Origin: DZBG01 sp049241565
GTDB lineage: Bacteria; Bdellovibrionota; Bacteriovoracia; Bacteriovoracales; Bacteriovoracaceae
Reading direction: 5' to 3'
Length of the DNA: 64,000 nucleotides
Assembly: GCA_049241565.1 (NCBI GenBank)
Contig: JBMLQL010000030.1
Coordinates: 124,001 to 188,000 of the forward strand
How positions within the stretch are numbered: the first letter of the stretch is position 1; every line of letters begins with the position of its first letter. A program made the position numbers and the translations under genes. Under the pieces are notes generated by a model. It saw only the letters and a program-made list of their open reading frames with translations, was not told the DNA's origin and did no database searches. Shown one piece after another: positions 25,555-34,322 of the stretch.

Positions 25555-27209
25555 GGGAAGAGGTTCAAACCTCAATTCATCAAGTTGAGCAATATTACGA
25601 CTTAGTTGATTCTAAAGAATCGGCGGATCTTTCATTACTTAAGAAGGGATCTCGAATGTTTGTCATGACTTCAAAAGGCGAAGTTTGTGACCTCCCTCTT
25701 TATAGACAGAATATTTTTCAAATTTTAAATACTCATCATCTTGGTTTTAGAAGTCCTGAAGTCGCTCCCCAGATTTTCCAATTTACTAAAAATGCACAAA
25801 ACCTAACGAAAAAAATATTTCACCAACGTGATGATGAACTGACTAGTGAAACCAATGTAAACTGGGACATCATTTTTAAAACAATCCAATCCATTGGGCA
25901 GCAATCAAGTTCACTACGTATTTTATCGGAAAAATCATTAGAACTACCTTTTCTTAAAAACTTTCACTCCTCTCTAGTTATTTTACATATTAAAGGACAA
26001 TCAAAAGCTGAAATTATCGGCACACTTTGGAAGAGTGAGAAATTCTACCAACTCTTTGACACAAAGAACTTTAATATCCTTTTTAACAGCATTAAAAAGA
26101 GTAAGCTGAAATCCTTTCATACAGATTCTTTTATTGAACTTGATCTCCCTTTTAACGGAAGCTTTCTTGCCAAAGACTTTGTTTCAAAAAAATATAGTCT
26201 TATCTATCTCACAACAAGACATGATTTTTTAAACTTTCATAAAGAGGAAATTGATTTATTTCAATCCGCTACAGATTTACTTGGGCCTCATTTTGAAAGA
26301 ATTATTGATCAGGAATTTAACTCAAAGAGAATTTCAGAGCTTAGGATATGTCTAAAAGATTTTCCTCTTCCTTTAAGACTTAAATCTAACTTCACTATTA
26401 ATGAGTTTAGTAATGATATTTATGAAAAATCTTTAGAGGATAGAGATATTTTTTTCAGCAAAAAGGTTGAGCAAAATTTTTCTCTTGATCTCTATGATTG
26501 TGACGAATTAAGGCATTACGCCTTCGATCTTTTTCATTTTCAACGAATCTCGCTTCTCGGTGAACTCCTTAACACCTTAAGGCATGAACTATCCAATCCT
26601 CTTTTTGGCCTTAAACTGGGTTCGCAAGTTTTTGCGACCTTTGATCTATCTGAAGATAATAAGGAAATGATTTTCGAGATTGAAAAAAATATTGATCGTT
26701 GTCAGCTGATTATCGAAAATTTTTCTAATCTCTACCAAGAGCATGAAGAACTAAAATCATATCCTCTTAAAAAATTCATTGATGAATCGCTAACTCTGGC
26801 CAAGAGTGAAATGCGAGAAGTTCGAAAAGATATTCAATACCATAATGGAACAGAGACGATTGAGATAAAACAACCTCTAATTTTTATTGTTCAAATCATC
26901 TTTAATCTTATCGTTAACGCCGCTCAAGCGATGCGAGACCAAGAACAAAGACCGGAAATTATTCTTTGCTCCGATCGATCAGATGAAAATATCATTATTG
27001 ATATGTACGACAATGGGCCAGGAATCAGACCTGACAAACTACAATATCTTTTTAAACCTTTCTATACGACAAAAAGCTACGGCACAGGTCTCGGACTAGT
27101 TCTCTCAAGAAATCTCGCCATAAAGATGGGTGGGAATCTTGAGTACCTATCTGATAGAGAGAAAGGTGCACATTTTAGGCTCACATTACCTATTCAAGGA
27201 AATCCATGA
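25482..27209 (+). CDS. Cytoplasmic sensor histidine kinase
   Basis: The 575-residue protein has a long N-terminal sensory region without membrane helices (about residues 1-350), then HisKA with LRHELSNPL, and an ATPase domain with the N box NLIVNAAQAM, G1 DNGPGI, F box FKPFYTTK and G2 GTGLGL. It should autophosphorylate on the His of HELSNP. The longest frame begins at GTG 25482 and overlaps the previous gene by 73 nt; ATG 25656, behind AAGAAGGGA, is a credible alternative. It is coupled to the downstream receiver gene by ATGA. Confidence 0.88.
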   Translation: MENQSPASIEKGPTRIPLYLDPELREEVQTSIHQVEQYYDLVDSKESADLSLLKKGSRMFVMTSKGEVCDLPLYRQNIFQILNTHHLGFRSPEVAPQIFQFTKNAQNLTKKIFHQRDDELTSETNVNWDIIFKTIQSIGQQSSSLRILSEKSLELPFLKNFHSSLVILHIKGQSKAEIIGTLWKSEKFYQLFDTKNFNILFNSIKKSKLKSFHTDSFIELDLPFNGSFLAKDFVSKKYSLIYLTTRHDFLNFHKEEIDLFQSATDLLGPHFERIIDQEFNSKRISELRICLKDFPLPLRLKSNFTINEFSNDIYEKSLEDRDIFFSKKVEQNFSLDLYDCDELRHYAFDLFHFQRISLLGELLNTLRHELSNPLFGLKLGSQVFATFDLSEDNKEMIFEIEKNIDRCQLIIENFSNLYQEHEELKSYPLKKFIDESLTLAKSEMREVRKDIQYHNGTETIEIKQPLIFIVQIIFNLIVNAAQAMRDQEQRPEIILCSDRSDENIIIDMYDNGPGIRPDKLQYLFKPFYTTKSYGTGLGLVLSRNLAIKMGGNLEYLSDREKGAHFRLTLPIQGNP

Positions 27210-27565
27210 AAAATATACTTATTATTGAAGATGAGATCCTTATTCAACAGTCATTAAAAAAGATGCTTGAACGCAAGGGCTTTACTGTTGAGACGAGTGC
27301 CAGTGGTAAAAATGGCATCAATCTTTTGATTCAAAACAACTATGATAGAATTATTTGTGACCTTATGTTGCAAGATATTTCTGGCTTTGATGTTATTGAA
27401 GAGGCCAAGAAAAAATACAGCCTAGAAGAAATAGGCCATAAATTTGTTATTATGACTGCTTACAATTCACCTCAAGTTCTGGCTAGAGCGAATTCGTATA
27501 AATGCAGAGTTCTTAATAAGCCTTTTGACGATCTTGAGCAGGCCCTGCAACTGATGACTGAATAA
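27206..27565 (+). CDS. Single-domain response regulator (CheY-like receiver)
   Basis: The 119-residue protein is a lone receiver domain: acidic pair E8-D9, phospho-acceptor Asp52 (CDLMLQD), Thr in IMTAY and Lys in LNKPF. There is no output domain. The start overlaps the kinase stop (ATGA), so kinase and receiver form a pair. A lone receiver after flagellar genes could act on the motor or relay the phosphate onward; neither can be read from the sequence. Confidence 0.93.
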   Translation: MKNILIIEDEILIQQSLKKMLERKGFTVETSASGKNGINLLIQNNYDRIICDLMLQDISGFDVIEEAKKKYSLEEIGHKFVIMTAYNSPQVLARANSYKCRVLNKPFDDLEQALQLMTE

Positions 27566-27572
27566 GGAAATT

Positions 27573-28478
27573 ATGAGCAAAAAGAATGCAGCTAAAATTA
27601 TTGGGATCACGTTAAAACCAACGTCAACAACTGACTACTACCATCTCATTCCTAATCTTTGCACTTGGCTTGCAAAAAGGAAGAGAACCATAGTTTTTAG
27701 AGTTGAAGAAAAAGATCGTGTTCATAAATTTTTTAAAACTAAAGATTTACCTCAAATCGAATTTTATAATGAGAAAGATTTTCATAAGAATGTTGATCTT
27801 ATGCTCTCACTAGGTGGGGATGGAACCCTCATTGGTGTTTGTCGAAGAATTAACCCCAAAATTCCTATATTGGGAATTAATCTAGGTCGTCTTGGTTTTA
27901 TTACTGAATATAATAAACATGAATTCTATGATTCATTAGAAAGCATTATTAATGGCCAGTATGAAACTCATGCTAAACCACTTTATCATGTGAGTGTTGA
28001 GCGTAAGGGTAAGAGTCATTTTCAAGAGTATTTTTTTAACGATGCCGTTTGTGCCAAAAACGATATCGCTCGTATGCTGTATCTGCGCGCCGAAGCTGAG
28101 GGCGAGCATATTTATAATCTTGCCGGCGATGGGATTATCATCAGTACAACCATGGGTTCTACAGCTTACTCTTTGGCAGCAGGAGGACCTATAGTCCATC
28201 CTGAAGTAAAGGCCTTACTTCTCACACCTATTTGCCCTCATTCACTCTCACATAGGCCTTTTGTGATCCCCGAGAACTATGGGCTCACACTGAAGCTCAT
28301 GCCACCTTACCAAAGTGCTACTTTAACTATTGATGGCCAGGTTGCCTTGAGTATTGAAGAGACCGATGCCGTTGTGATTAACCGCAAAAAACCTAAAAAG
28401 GTCTTGCTGATTAAAAACCCAAATCGCTTTTATTTTCACACAATTAGCGAAAAGTTTGTGGATAACAGACGATCTTAG
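27573..28478 (+). CDS. nadK: NAD kinase
   Basis: The 301-residue protein has the NAD kinase signatures GGDGTLI (near residue 75), GINLGRLGF, NDAV and GSTAYSLAAGGP. It phosphorylates NAD to NADP in the cytoplasm. An AAGGAA site precedes ATG 27573, 7 nt after the receiver gene. It may be cotranscribed with the flagellar operon, while its other neighbour recN has its own promoter. A DnaA-box-like nonamer (28457-28465, reversed) lies in its last codons. Confidence 0.95.
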   Translation: MSKKNAAKIIGITLKPTSTTDYYHLIPNLCTWLAKRKRTIVFRVEEKDRVHKFFKTKDLPQIEFYNEKDFHKNVDLMLSLGGDGTLIGVCRRINPKIPILGINLGRLGFITEYNKHEFYDSLESIINGQYETHAKPLYHVSVERKGKSHFQEYFFNDAVCAKNDIARMLYLRAEAEGEHIYNLAGDGIIISTTMGSTAYSLAAGGPIVHPEVKALLLTPICPHSLSHRPFVIPENYGLTLKLMPPYQSATLTIDGQVALSIEETDAVVINRKKPKKVLLIKNPNRFYFHTISEKFVDNRRS

Positions 28479-28497
28479 TCTGATTCAAAAATGAAAC

Positions 28498-28566
28498 TAC
28501 GGAAGATTTACGTATTTTTATCTTGAATGTACGGAAAATGTGCGTATCATAAGTTCTATTACGGAG
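28498..28566 (+). promoter_or_regulatory. recN promoter with two palindromic operators
   Basis: A promoter TTGAAT (28523-28528), 16 bp, TATCAT (28545-28550) precedes recN. The palindrome TACG-N9-CGTA occurs at 28498-28514 and at 28530-28546, exactly 32 bp apart, and the second fills the space between -35 and -10. A half site TACGGA starts at 28560. This is the geometry of a repressed promoter; a LexA-type repressor is inferred because recN is a classic SOS gene. The Shine-Dalgarno GGAG precedes ATG 28574. Confidence 0.65.
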
Positions 28567-28573
28567 AACTCTT

Positions 28574-30205
28574 ATGAGCGCACCAACATTTTTTCTCAAA
28601 GACCTTACCATTCAAAATTTCGCCACATTCAAAAATCAGTCCATTCAATTTGGACGCGGCCTTAATGCGCTTATAGGAGAGACTGGATCTGGAAAAAGTC
28701 TCATTCTCGATGCTCTCCAACTTTTACTCGGGGCCAGAAGTGATAAAAAGGTTGTCCGCCGAGAAACAGAATACTCTCTGCTAGAGGCCAGTTTTGAATG
28801 CCATGATGAAAAAGTTATCGCCTGGCTTCAGGCTGAAGGATTTCCCTGTGAAAACAACGAGATTACATTAAAAAGAATGATTTATAAAAATGGCTCAAGT
28901 CGTTCTTATATTAATCATCTTTCTTGCAGTCTCCAGAATCTTGCTCAATTTGCTCGTCAGTGTATTGATCTTGTTGGGCAGTTTGAGAATCAAAAATTAT
29001 TAAGTGAAGGATATCAACTTTATCTCCTTGATCATTTTGCCAAGCTTCTAGAGGAGCGTGAATTTTATCATCAGGTACTCAATCAGTTTCAAACGCTAAA
29101 AAAGAAACAAGAAACTCTTCTCGACCAAAAATTAATGAGAGAGCAAAGATTAGATTATCTTGAATTTCAACTTCAAGAAATTGATAAGCTCAATCCTTCA
29201 GTCGATGAAGAAGAGCTACTACTTAATAAAAAAACCAGTCTCCTTAATTACGAGAAACATTTAAAACTGGCCCACCAGTTTTTATCATTATTAGATGGCG
29301 AAGATGAATCTCAGGGTCTCCTCCCAACTCTGAGACAGCTTCGCTCTCTTCTTCTTAAAAATACTGAGTTTATTCAGGATAAAGAAGCTCTTGTTACTCA
29401 ATCTGAAGATCTTTTAACAGAACTTAGAGACCACTTAGAAAAACATATCAATACCGATCATGATCCAAGTGAGCTTGAGAAAATTCTAGAGAGACTTGAT
29501 CTTTATCAAAAACTAAAAAGAAAGTTTGGTGGTTCAGTCGAACATGTCATGCAAGCCGCTGTAGATTTTAGAAGGGAGAAGCAATCTCTCCAAGAGATCG
29601 ATATTGATCTGTCTGAGATGGAACTTAAAATTAAAGAATTACAAATAGACCTGCAATCAAAGGCCAAAGCTCTTCATAAAAAGAGAGTGAAGGCATCAGT
29701 TGATCTCGCCAAAAAACTAACCGAACGTATTCAGCGCCTTCGAATGATCGGGGCTGAAGTTCAAATTACAGTGGAGGAACTCGATGAATTACAAGAATGG
29801 GGACAAAGCCGTGTCTACTTTAAGGCCCAAACTAACCCTGGAGAGGGATTTTATCGAATTAAAGATATCGCCTCTGGTGGAGAACTTTCAAGGATCTTAC
29901 TCGCCGTTCGACAGATACTTTCTGCTTATGATTCTATCAGTATCTTTCTTTTTGATGAAATTGATACTGGTGTAGGTGGAGAGACGGCCATTACGATTGG
30001 AGAAGCTCTTAATGAAGTTTCACAGCATGGCCAGGTTATTGCCATCACTCACTTACCGCAAATTGCTCAATTTGCTGACAAGATGATTATTGTTCAAAAA
30101 GAAATTCATCATGAAGGAGATATTATTAGAACTGAATCTTCTGTGAGAGAGGTTTTTGGCAAAGGAATGAAAAAAGAATTGCAAGTGATGCATGGAAATA
30201 TCTAA
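28574..30205 (+). CDS. recN: DNA repair protein RecN (SMC-like)
   Basis: The 543-residue protein has an N-terminal ATPase half with Walker A GETGSGKS (35-42), a long central coiled coil and a C-terminal half with the ABC signature SGGELSR, Walker B FLFDEIDTGVGG and THLPQIA. RecN joins broken DNA ends and assists RecA in double-strand break repair. It is preceded by paired palindromic operators. Its TAA overlaps the convergent phosphoesterase stop in CTAA (30202-30205). Confidence 0.95.
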   Translation: MSAPTFFLKDLTIQNFATFKNQSIQFGRGLNALIGETGSGKSLILDALQLLLGARSDKKVVRRETEYSLLEASFECHDEKVIAWLQAEGFPCENNEITLKRMIYKNGSSRSYINHLSCSLQNLAQFARQCIDLVGQFENQKLLSEGYQLYLLDHFAKLLEEREFYHQVLNQFQTLKKKQETLLDQKLMREQRLDYLEFQLQEIDKLNPSVDEEELLLNKKTSLLNYEKHLKLAHQFLSLLDGEDESQGLLPTLRQLRSLLLKNTEFIQDKEALVTQSEDLLTELRDHLEKHINTDHDPSELEKILERLDLYQKLKRKFGGSVEHVMQAAVDFRREKQSLQEIDIDLSEMELKIKELQIDLQSKAKALHKKRVKASVDLAKKLTERIQRLRMIGAEVQITVEELDELQEWGQSRVYFKAQTNPGEGFYRIKDIASGGELSRILLAVRQILSAYDSISIFLFDEIDTGVGGETAITIGEALNEVSQHGQVIAITHLPQIAQFADKMIIVQKEIHHEGDIIRTESSVREVFGKGMKKELQVMHGNI

Positions 30206-30927
30206 AGAGGAACGAAACGAACTTCACCTTGATCTATAAGAATGAATGTTTTACTGGATTGTGCATAGCCATTATTAAGATAGCGAACCGAGCTTCCTTG
30301 GTAATCATCTTTGACATGGCTATGCCCACCAATCACAATATCAAATTGACCTGAAAGTTTCTCTTCAACACCAGTCCTAAACTTTTGACGAACTTTTTCT
30401 GCATCAAAATATCTGGCCCCTTTGCGGCGAGACATCTTCGAAGCACGATTTCCCACCCAATCTAAAACAGCGAGCGGCATGACATAATTAGCGACAAAGG
30501 TAAGCGGAGCAGAATTAATAAGACTCATATAGCGATGATAGGCCGGATTATAAAGTTCGTGCTCATCTCCATGAGAGAGATAAAACTTTTTATGATCAGC
30601 TTCAAAAACTATCGGTTTTTTATGAATCACAATTTTTTTGAGTGTAGGATGCTTTGAAAAAAGAAGAGAAAGATGGAGATCATGGTTTCCCTCAGAATAG
30701 TGGACTTCTCGGCTATCAATAATAAGTTTTTCAATGGTCTCAAAAACATCACTGAATCGATCAAAATAGGCCAGGTGAGGACCACACATGAGATCAAAGA
30801 TGTCTCCTAAGAGAAAAACTTTATCTGATGATTGAGTGTGCGGATGAGTTAAAAATTTAATCAGTAGATGACTAGCGTCATCTTGAGAGTGCTTAATATG
30901 AACATCCGAAATAGCTGCAAACTTCAT
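30202..30927 (-). CDS. LpxH-like metallophosphoesterase (UDP-2,3-diacylglucosamine hydrolase type)
   Basis: The 241-residue protein has the full calcineurin-type metal motif set: SDVH, GDIFD, GNHD, a SHGDEHEL segment and GGHSH. Length and the GDIFDLM and HGD context fit LpxH, which removes UMP from UDP-2,3-diacylglucosamine in lipid A synthesis on the inner face of the membrane. Other phosphoesterases share the core, so the substrate is inferred. It follows the PilZ gene by 2 nt and is its cotranscribed partner. Confidence 0.75.
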   Translation of the reverse strand: MKFAAISDVHIKHSQDDASHLLIKFLTHPHTQSSDKVFLLGDIFDLMCGPHLAYFDRFSDVFETIEKLIIDSREVHYSEGNHDLHLSLLFSKHPTLKKIVIHKKPIVFEADHKKFYLSHGDEHELYNPAYHRYMSLINSAPLTFVANYVMPLAVLDWVGNRASKMSRRKGARYFDAEKVRQKFRTGVEEKLSGQFDIVIGGHSHVKDDYQGSSVRYLNNGYAQSSKTFILIDQGEVRFVPL

Positions 30928-30929
30928 GA

Positions 30930-31682
30930 TTAGCCATTTATAACATTCAATTCGTCTTTAATCCTCTCAAAAATATACCGTTCAAGAAATTTCTTTTGAA
31001 TCTCATCGATCTTTTCGAGCTTGCAGCAGATTCTCCAGACCTTATAGTTTAGGCCATTGCTCATATCTGGCTCAATTTCACGAATCAGAATAACACTGGC
31101 ATCAACTGGAATATTCTTATCTCCCATTTTAAGCTGAATGGTCGAAACTTTATCGCCTGGCTTAAAATATTTGGCCTCTAGTTTTGAGACTAAAAAAGAG
31201 AATCCACCGGCACTAATATCAAAACACGACTTAAGGAAAAGCTGAGACTGTGGTCTTGGCTGCATGATATTTTTTGTGAACTGAAGCATGACCTGATCTT
31301 GTCCAAAAACATTAAGACGAAAATTCTTTCGTCTCTCTACTTGCGCGACAAATTCTGGAACCTCTAAGTAAAATCGTCCTGTATCTTGTTCGAACTGCTT
31401 CAAGCGAGCACGAAGAAGGAGGGCCGATTCTGGAACATAGATATCCATAAAAGAACTGCCACCGATAAGATCTTTGACTGCGGCTTCATGTCCATGCTCG
31501 GCTACTATAGCAAAATCAGCTCTGGCCTTTCTGATAACTTCGACTTTGATTGGAACCAGGTGCTTTGTTTCTCCAACCATTCGCCAGAACCATACTTCAT
31601 GATTGTGGTCTTTGGTTGATTGTAGAAGAGTATAAATCAAACCTTGATCATTAATTTTTTTAAGTTTGTTATTCTCTTTCAT
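30930..31682 (-). CDS. PilZ-domain c-di-GMP receptor, YcgR-like
   Basis: The 250-residue protein has an N-terminal beta-rich domain like the YcgR N-domain and a C-terminal PilZ domain. The PilZ ligand motifs are present: RRKNFR (RxxxR type) and DISAGGFSF (D/N-x-S-x-x-G). It should bind cyclic di-GMP. Its gene lies just downstream of flagellin with a terminator between; a YcgR-type brake on the flagellar motor is an attractive but inferred role. It is followed 2 nt later by the phosphoesterase gene. Confidence 0.85.
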   Translation of the reverse strand: MKENNKLKKINDQGLIYTLLQSTKDHNHEVWFWRMVGETKHLVPIKVEVIRKARADFAIVAEHGHEAAVKDLIGGSSFMDIYVPESALLLRARLKQFEQDTGRFYLEVPEFVAQVERRKNFRLNVFGQDQVMLQFTKNIMQPRPQSQLFLKSCFDISAGGFSFLVSKLEAKYFKPGDKVSTIQLKMGDKNIPVDASVILIREIEPDMSNGLNYKVWRICCKLEKIDEIQKKFLERYIFERIKDELNVING

Positions 31683-31704
31683 TACAAAAAATTCCCTTAT
31701 AAAT

Positions 31705-31730
31705 CCCCCAAAGGCTTTCGCCTTTGAGGG
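31705..31730 (-). terminator. Terminator after flagellin
   Basis: An 11-bp stem (31705-31715 with 31720-31730, one G-U pair in the minus-strand RNA) closes on a GAAA loop and is followed by ATTTATAA. It lies about 40 nt after the flagellin stop. The PilZ gene begins just beyond it and may be reached only by read-through or its own promoter. Confidence 0.8.
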
Positions 31731-31772
31731 ACTGGGCTTAATACTTTAACACTACACCTGGAAATCTACGGC

Positions 31773-32609
31773 TTAACCAATCAGTCTAAGTGCGCCTTGT
31801 CCAAGAGAATTCGCTTGTGCAAGAGTTGCTGTAGCAGCAGCACTGCGAATCTGCTGAGAGGCTAACTTCGAAGTAGAATCGGCCACATCCACATCTTCAA
31901 TACGTGAACGAGCAGCTTCTTGATTCACTGTCGCAATATCAAGGTTATTGATTGTTGATTGTAATCTTGATTGAATCGAACCGAAGTTCGCACGTTGACC
32001 AGAGACTTTTTCAATCGCTTGGTCAATTTTTTCAAGGTTAGAAATCGCATCACCCTTGTCTTTAATATTAGTTCCATCCATTCCAAGAGCTTCAATTGTT
32101 GCATCAGTAGAACTTGCATCAAATGAAATCTTGTTTTCGTCACCACCATAAGCACCCACTTGGAATTCAAGGGTACCATTTTTCGAATCTCCTTTAAGAA
32201 GAGGGAGACCGTTGAACGAAGTGGTCTTAGCAATACGATCCATCTCTTGCACGAGTTGTTCATATTCTAAGTTAAGATAGCCTCTCTCCTGATCACCAAC
32301 TGTGTCAGAAGCGGCTTGAATCGATAATTCTCGCAAACGAGTGAGAATATTAGTCGATTCATTGAGACCCCCCTCGGCAACTTGAACGAGAGAAATACCA
32401 TCGTTCGCATTTCGAGTGGCCACACGTAAACCTCGGTTTACTGCTTCTAATTTCTTAGAAATCGCGAGTCCCGCGGCATCATCAGCGGATTTGGTAATCC
32501 TCTTCCCTGATGAAAGTTTGGCAAACTCAGTTTCTTGTTGTGCGGAGTTTGATCGCACATTTCGTTGCACCTCGAGGGAAGCAACATTGGTGTTAATTCT
32601 TAAGCCCAT
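31773..32609 (-). CDS. fliC: Flagellin
   Basis: The 278-residue flagellin keeps the conserved D0/D1 ends (start MGLRINTNVASL, LSSGKRI, ADDAAGLAIS; end SRIEDVD, STSKLASQQI, LAQANSLGQGALRLIG) with a very short central region, so outer D2/D3 domains are nearly absent. It is exported unfolded through the flagellum and polymerises under the FliD cap. AAGGAG precedes the ATG. A long leader (about 75 nt) and a sigma28-like promoter lie upstream, with a terminator behind it, so it is monocistronic. Confidence 0.96.
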   Translation of the reverse strand: MGLRINTNVASLEVQRNVRSNSAQQETEFAKLSSGKRITKSADDAAGLAISKKLEAVNRGLRVATRNANDGISLVQVAEGGLNESTNILTRLRELSIQAASDTVGDQERGYLNLEYEQLVQEMDRIAKTTSFNGLPLLKGDSKNGTLEFQVGAYGGDENKISFDASSTDATIEALGMDGTNIKDKGDAISNLEKIDQAIEKVSGQRANFGSIQSRLQSTINNLDIATVNQEAARSRIEDVDVADSTSKLASQQIRSAAATATLAQANSLGQGALRLIG

Positions 32610-32639
32610 CTAACGTACTCCTTAGAACACCGTAGTTTC

Positions 32640-32715
32640 CAGATGCTAGTATCTGAAAAAACCGACGAATATAGTCGATCGATTACCTTATCGTTTTGCT
32701 CGGCTGGAACCTTGA
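32640..32715 (-). promoter_or_regulatory. Sigma28-like flagellin promoter and leader palindrome
   Basis: On the minus strand TCAAGGTT (32715-32708), a 12-bp spacer and AACGATAA (32695-32688) resemble the FliA promoter (TAAAGTTT, 11 bp, GCCGATAA). The leader contains CAGATGCTAGTATCTG (32640-32655, plus-strand reading), a near-perfect palindrome about 30 nt before the start codon that can form a small hairpin. Sigma factor use is inferred. Confidence 0.6.
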
Positions 32716-32746
32716 GTACTTTCGTCGACTAAAAGGGCATAAAAAT

Positions 32747-33118
32747 TTAGTTTTTTAATGTTTTTAACAACTTAGATTCGACCAGGAGGGTCCTAAGATC
32801 ATGATAATTCGAGATATCTTTGGCCTGAAATGGCCGTAACAGAGAAAGTGAGTGAGAGGCAAGATAGAGATAACCATGCCCTTCATAGGCACGGAGACCA
32901 CGATTGAAGATAAATTTCTCATTGGGCAAAACGGTTTTATCAACGAGAAGAATGTCCTTTTTCATTCTCAGAGAACTCATGATGGAAAGAAAAAAATGCT
33001 CTGGTCTCTGAGACAAATCAATACTACCCGGGTAAGAAAAAAAGACGAAAAGATCAAAATTTCCAGTGGGAAAATCGACAGAAAAAGAAATTGAATCAGA
33101 GGAGAGAGAAAAAATCAT
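32747..33118 (-). CDS. Small protein of unknown function downstream of hldE
   Basis: This 123-residue product is not recognised. The start was set at ATG 33118, which overlaps the adenylyltransferase stop as TAATG; an in-frame start at 33196 would overlap that gene by 79 nt. The sequence is rich in Ser, Phe and Leu with alternating hydrophobics, suggesting beta strands, and has no clear signal or membrane segment. It is the last gene of the prmA-rsmE-RDD-hldE run and ends just before the flagellin promoter. Confidence 0.6.
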   Translation of the reverse strand: MIFSLSSDSISFSVDFPTGNFDLFVFFSYPGSIDLSQRPEHFFLSIMSSLRMKKDILLVDKTVLPNEKFIFNRGLRAYEGHGYLYLASHSLSLLRPFQAKDISNYHDLRTLLVESKLLKTLKN

Positions 33119-33570
33119 TAGTGCTGAATTTTTTGAATAATACCTGAGGTTGAGTAACCATCGACAAATGAGAGAGAGAAAACTTCTCCACCCCAACTTA
33201 TCACTTCTTTGGCCCCAACTATTTTATCAATCGTCCAATCTCCACCTTTCACTAGCACAGAAGGCTTAATAGTATTAATTAATTCTAGGGGTGTGTCCTG
33301 AGTGAAAATTTCAACGAAATCCACAGACTTTAAATTTTCAAGAACAAACTTTCGATCGTTTTCTTTATTAATTGGCCTCTCTGGACCTTTCAGTCGCTTG
33401 ACCGATTCATCTGAGTTCATCCCCATCACCAATAAATCTCCAAGTGACTTAGCTTGATTAAGATAAGTCACATGACCACGATGAAGAATATCAAAGCAAC
33501 CGTTAGTAAAAACAATTTTTTTACCTTTGTTCGCTTCGAGAAATTTAATCAACTCAGGAGAAAAACTCAT
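33118..33570 (-). CDS. rfaE2: D-glycero-beta-D-manno-heptose 1-phosphate adenylyltransferase (HldE C-terminal type)
   Basis: The 150-residue protein is a stand-alone nucleotidyltransferase domain: FTNGCFDILHRGHV (the HxGH-type motif), the GPERPIN segment and the C-terminal YSTSGIIQKI motif (STSxII). It makes ADP-heptose for the lipopolysaccharide inner core. In E. coli this domain is fused to the HldE kinase; here it is separate and no kinase lies in the window. It overlaps the RDD gene by 4 nt and the next gene by 1 nt. Confidence 0.93.
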   Translation of the reverse strand: MSFSPELIKFLEANKGKKIVFTNGCFDILHRGHVTYLNQAKSLGDLLVMGMNSDESVKRLKGPERPINKENDRKFVLENLKSVDFVEIFTQDTPLELINTIKPSVLVKGGDWTIDKIVGAKEVISWGGEVFSLSFVDGYSTSGIIQKIQH

Positions 33571-34277
33571 TTTGCTCTTACCACTTTAGTTTTAGTGATC
33601 TTGTTAGCAAGATCAAAATAAGAGAACAACCCAAGACTGATAAAATTGGACAAACCAATACATGATCTCATCAAAAGAGTTAACCAAGAGGCATTTTTCT
33701 GAGTCTCAGTCACCACTCTAAGATTTAAAAATGATTTTCCGAGTGTTGATGACGATGTTTTTTCAAAAACAGAAAAGTAAATTAAATAAGTTCCACAAAA
33801 TAACGTCACAACTACAGGAGTCATCTCATCAGGATAAAGGAAAAAGAGTTCACTAAGATCCATCCCGACATTCCAGGCAATAAAAACCATAATCATCGAA
33901 TTAAGAGCAGCAATAAAAGAGAGGTCGATAAAATAAGATAAAATTCTCTCAGAAGAAGCGGCTTTTTTAAAAACAATTTCTTCCTTAGGCATATCTGGAA
34001 ACTGAACAGGAGTCAGTGTTTCTTTGCCGTAAAAAAGAGAAAGATCACTTGAGTAAGGATCCATTTCTTGGTGAATTTTCTTCGCCATAGGCTTCTGGAT
34101 TGATGAACGTGATACAGGATCTGGAGTTTTTGTGACTTCAATCTTTTTGGGCTCATTATGAAACCCTAAACCAGAAGTAAGGGGCTTGAACTCAAAACTA
34201 TCATTCAAAAACTGATCAAGCTCTTGATCAGAAAGAACTGGAGATTTTTTTGATCCATTCTGTTTATCTAAATTCAT
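33567..34277 (-). CDS. RDD-family membrane protein
   Basis: The 236-residue protein has a hydrophilic N-terminal half (residues 1-115, Pro/Lys-rich, probably disordered and cytoplasmic), then an RDD domain: SERILSYFIDLSFI at the first helix, a second helix pair, and TLGKSFLNLRV near the last helices. RDD proteins are small membrane proteins of mostly unknown transport-like function. The gene lies 45 nt after rsmE and overlaps hldE by 4 nt. Confidence 0.8.
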   Translation of the reverse strand: MNLDKQNGSKKSPVLSDQELDQFLNDSFEFKPLTSGLGFHNEPKKIEVTKTPDPVSRSSIQKPMAKKIHQEMDPYSSDLSLFYGKETLTPVQFPDMPKEEIVFKKAASSERILSYFIDLSFIAALNSMIMVFIAWNVGMDLSELFFLYPDEMTPVVVTLFCGTYLIYFSVFEKTSSSTLGKSFLNLRVVTETQKNASWLTLLMRSCIGLSNFISLGLFSYFDLANKITKTKVVRAK

Positions 34278-34322
34278 TTTTCCACCTTTTCGGGCCTTAA
34301 AGCTTTTATACTTATTATCTTA

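Noticed and set aside
28451..28476. Terminator between nadK and recN
   Set aside because: The CAGAC/GTCTG stem is only five pairs, overlaps the nadK end and has no T-tract.
32852..33094. Plus-strand frame opposite the hldE-downstream gene
   Set aside because: Lys/Arg-rich shadow of the minus-strand gene; the minus gene has TAATG coupling to hldE.
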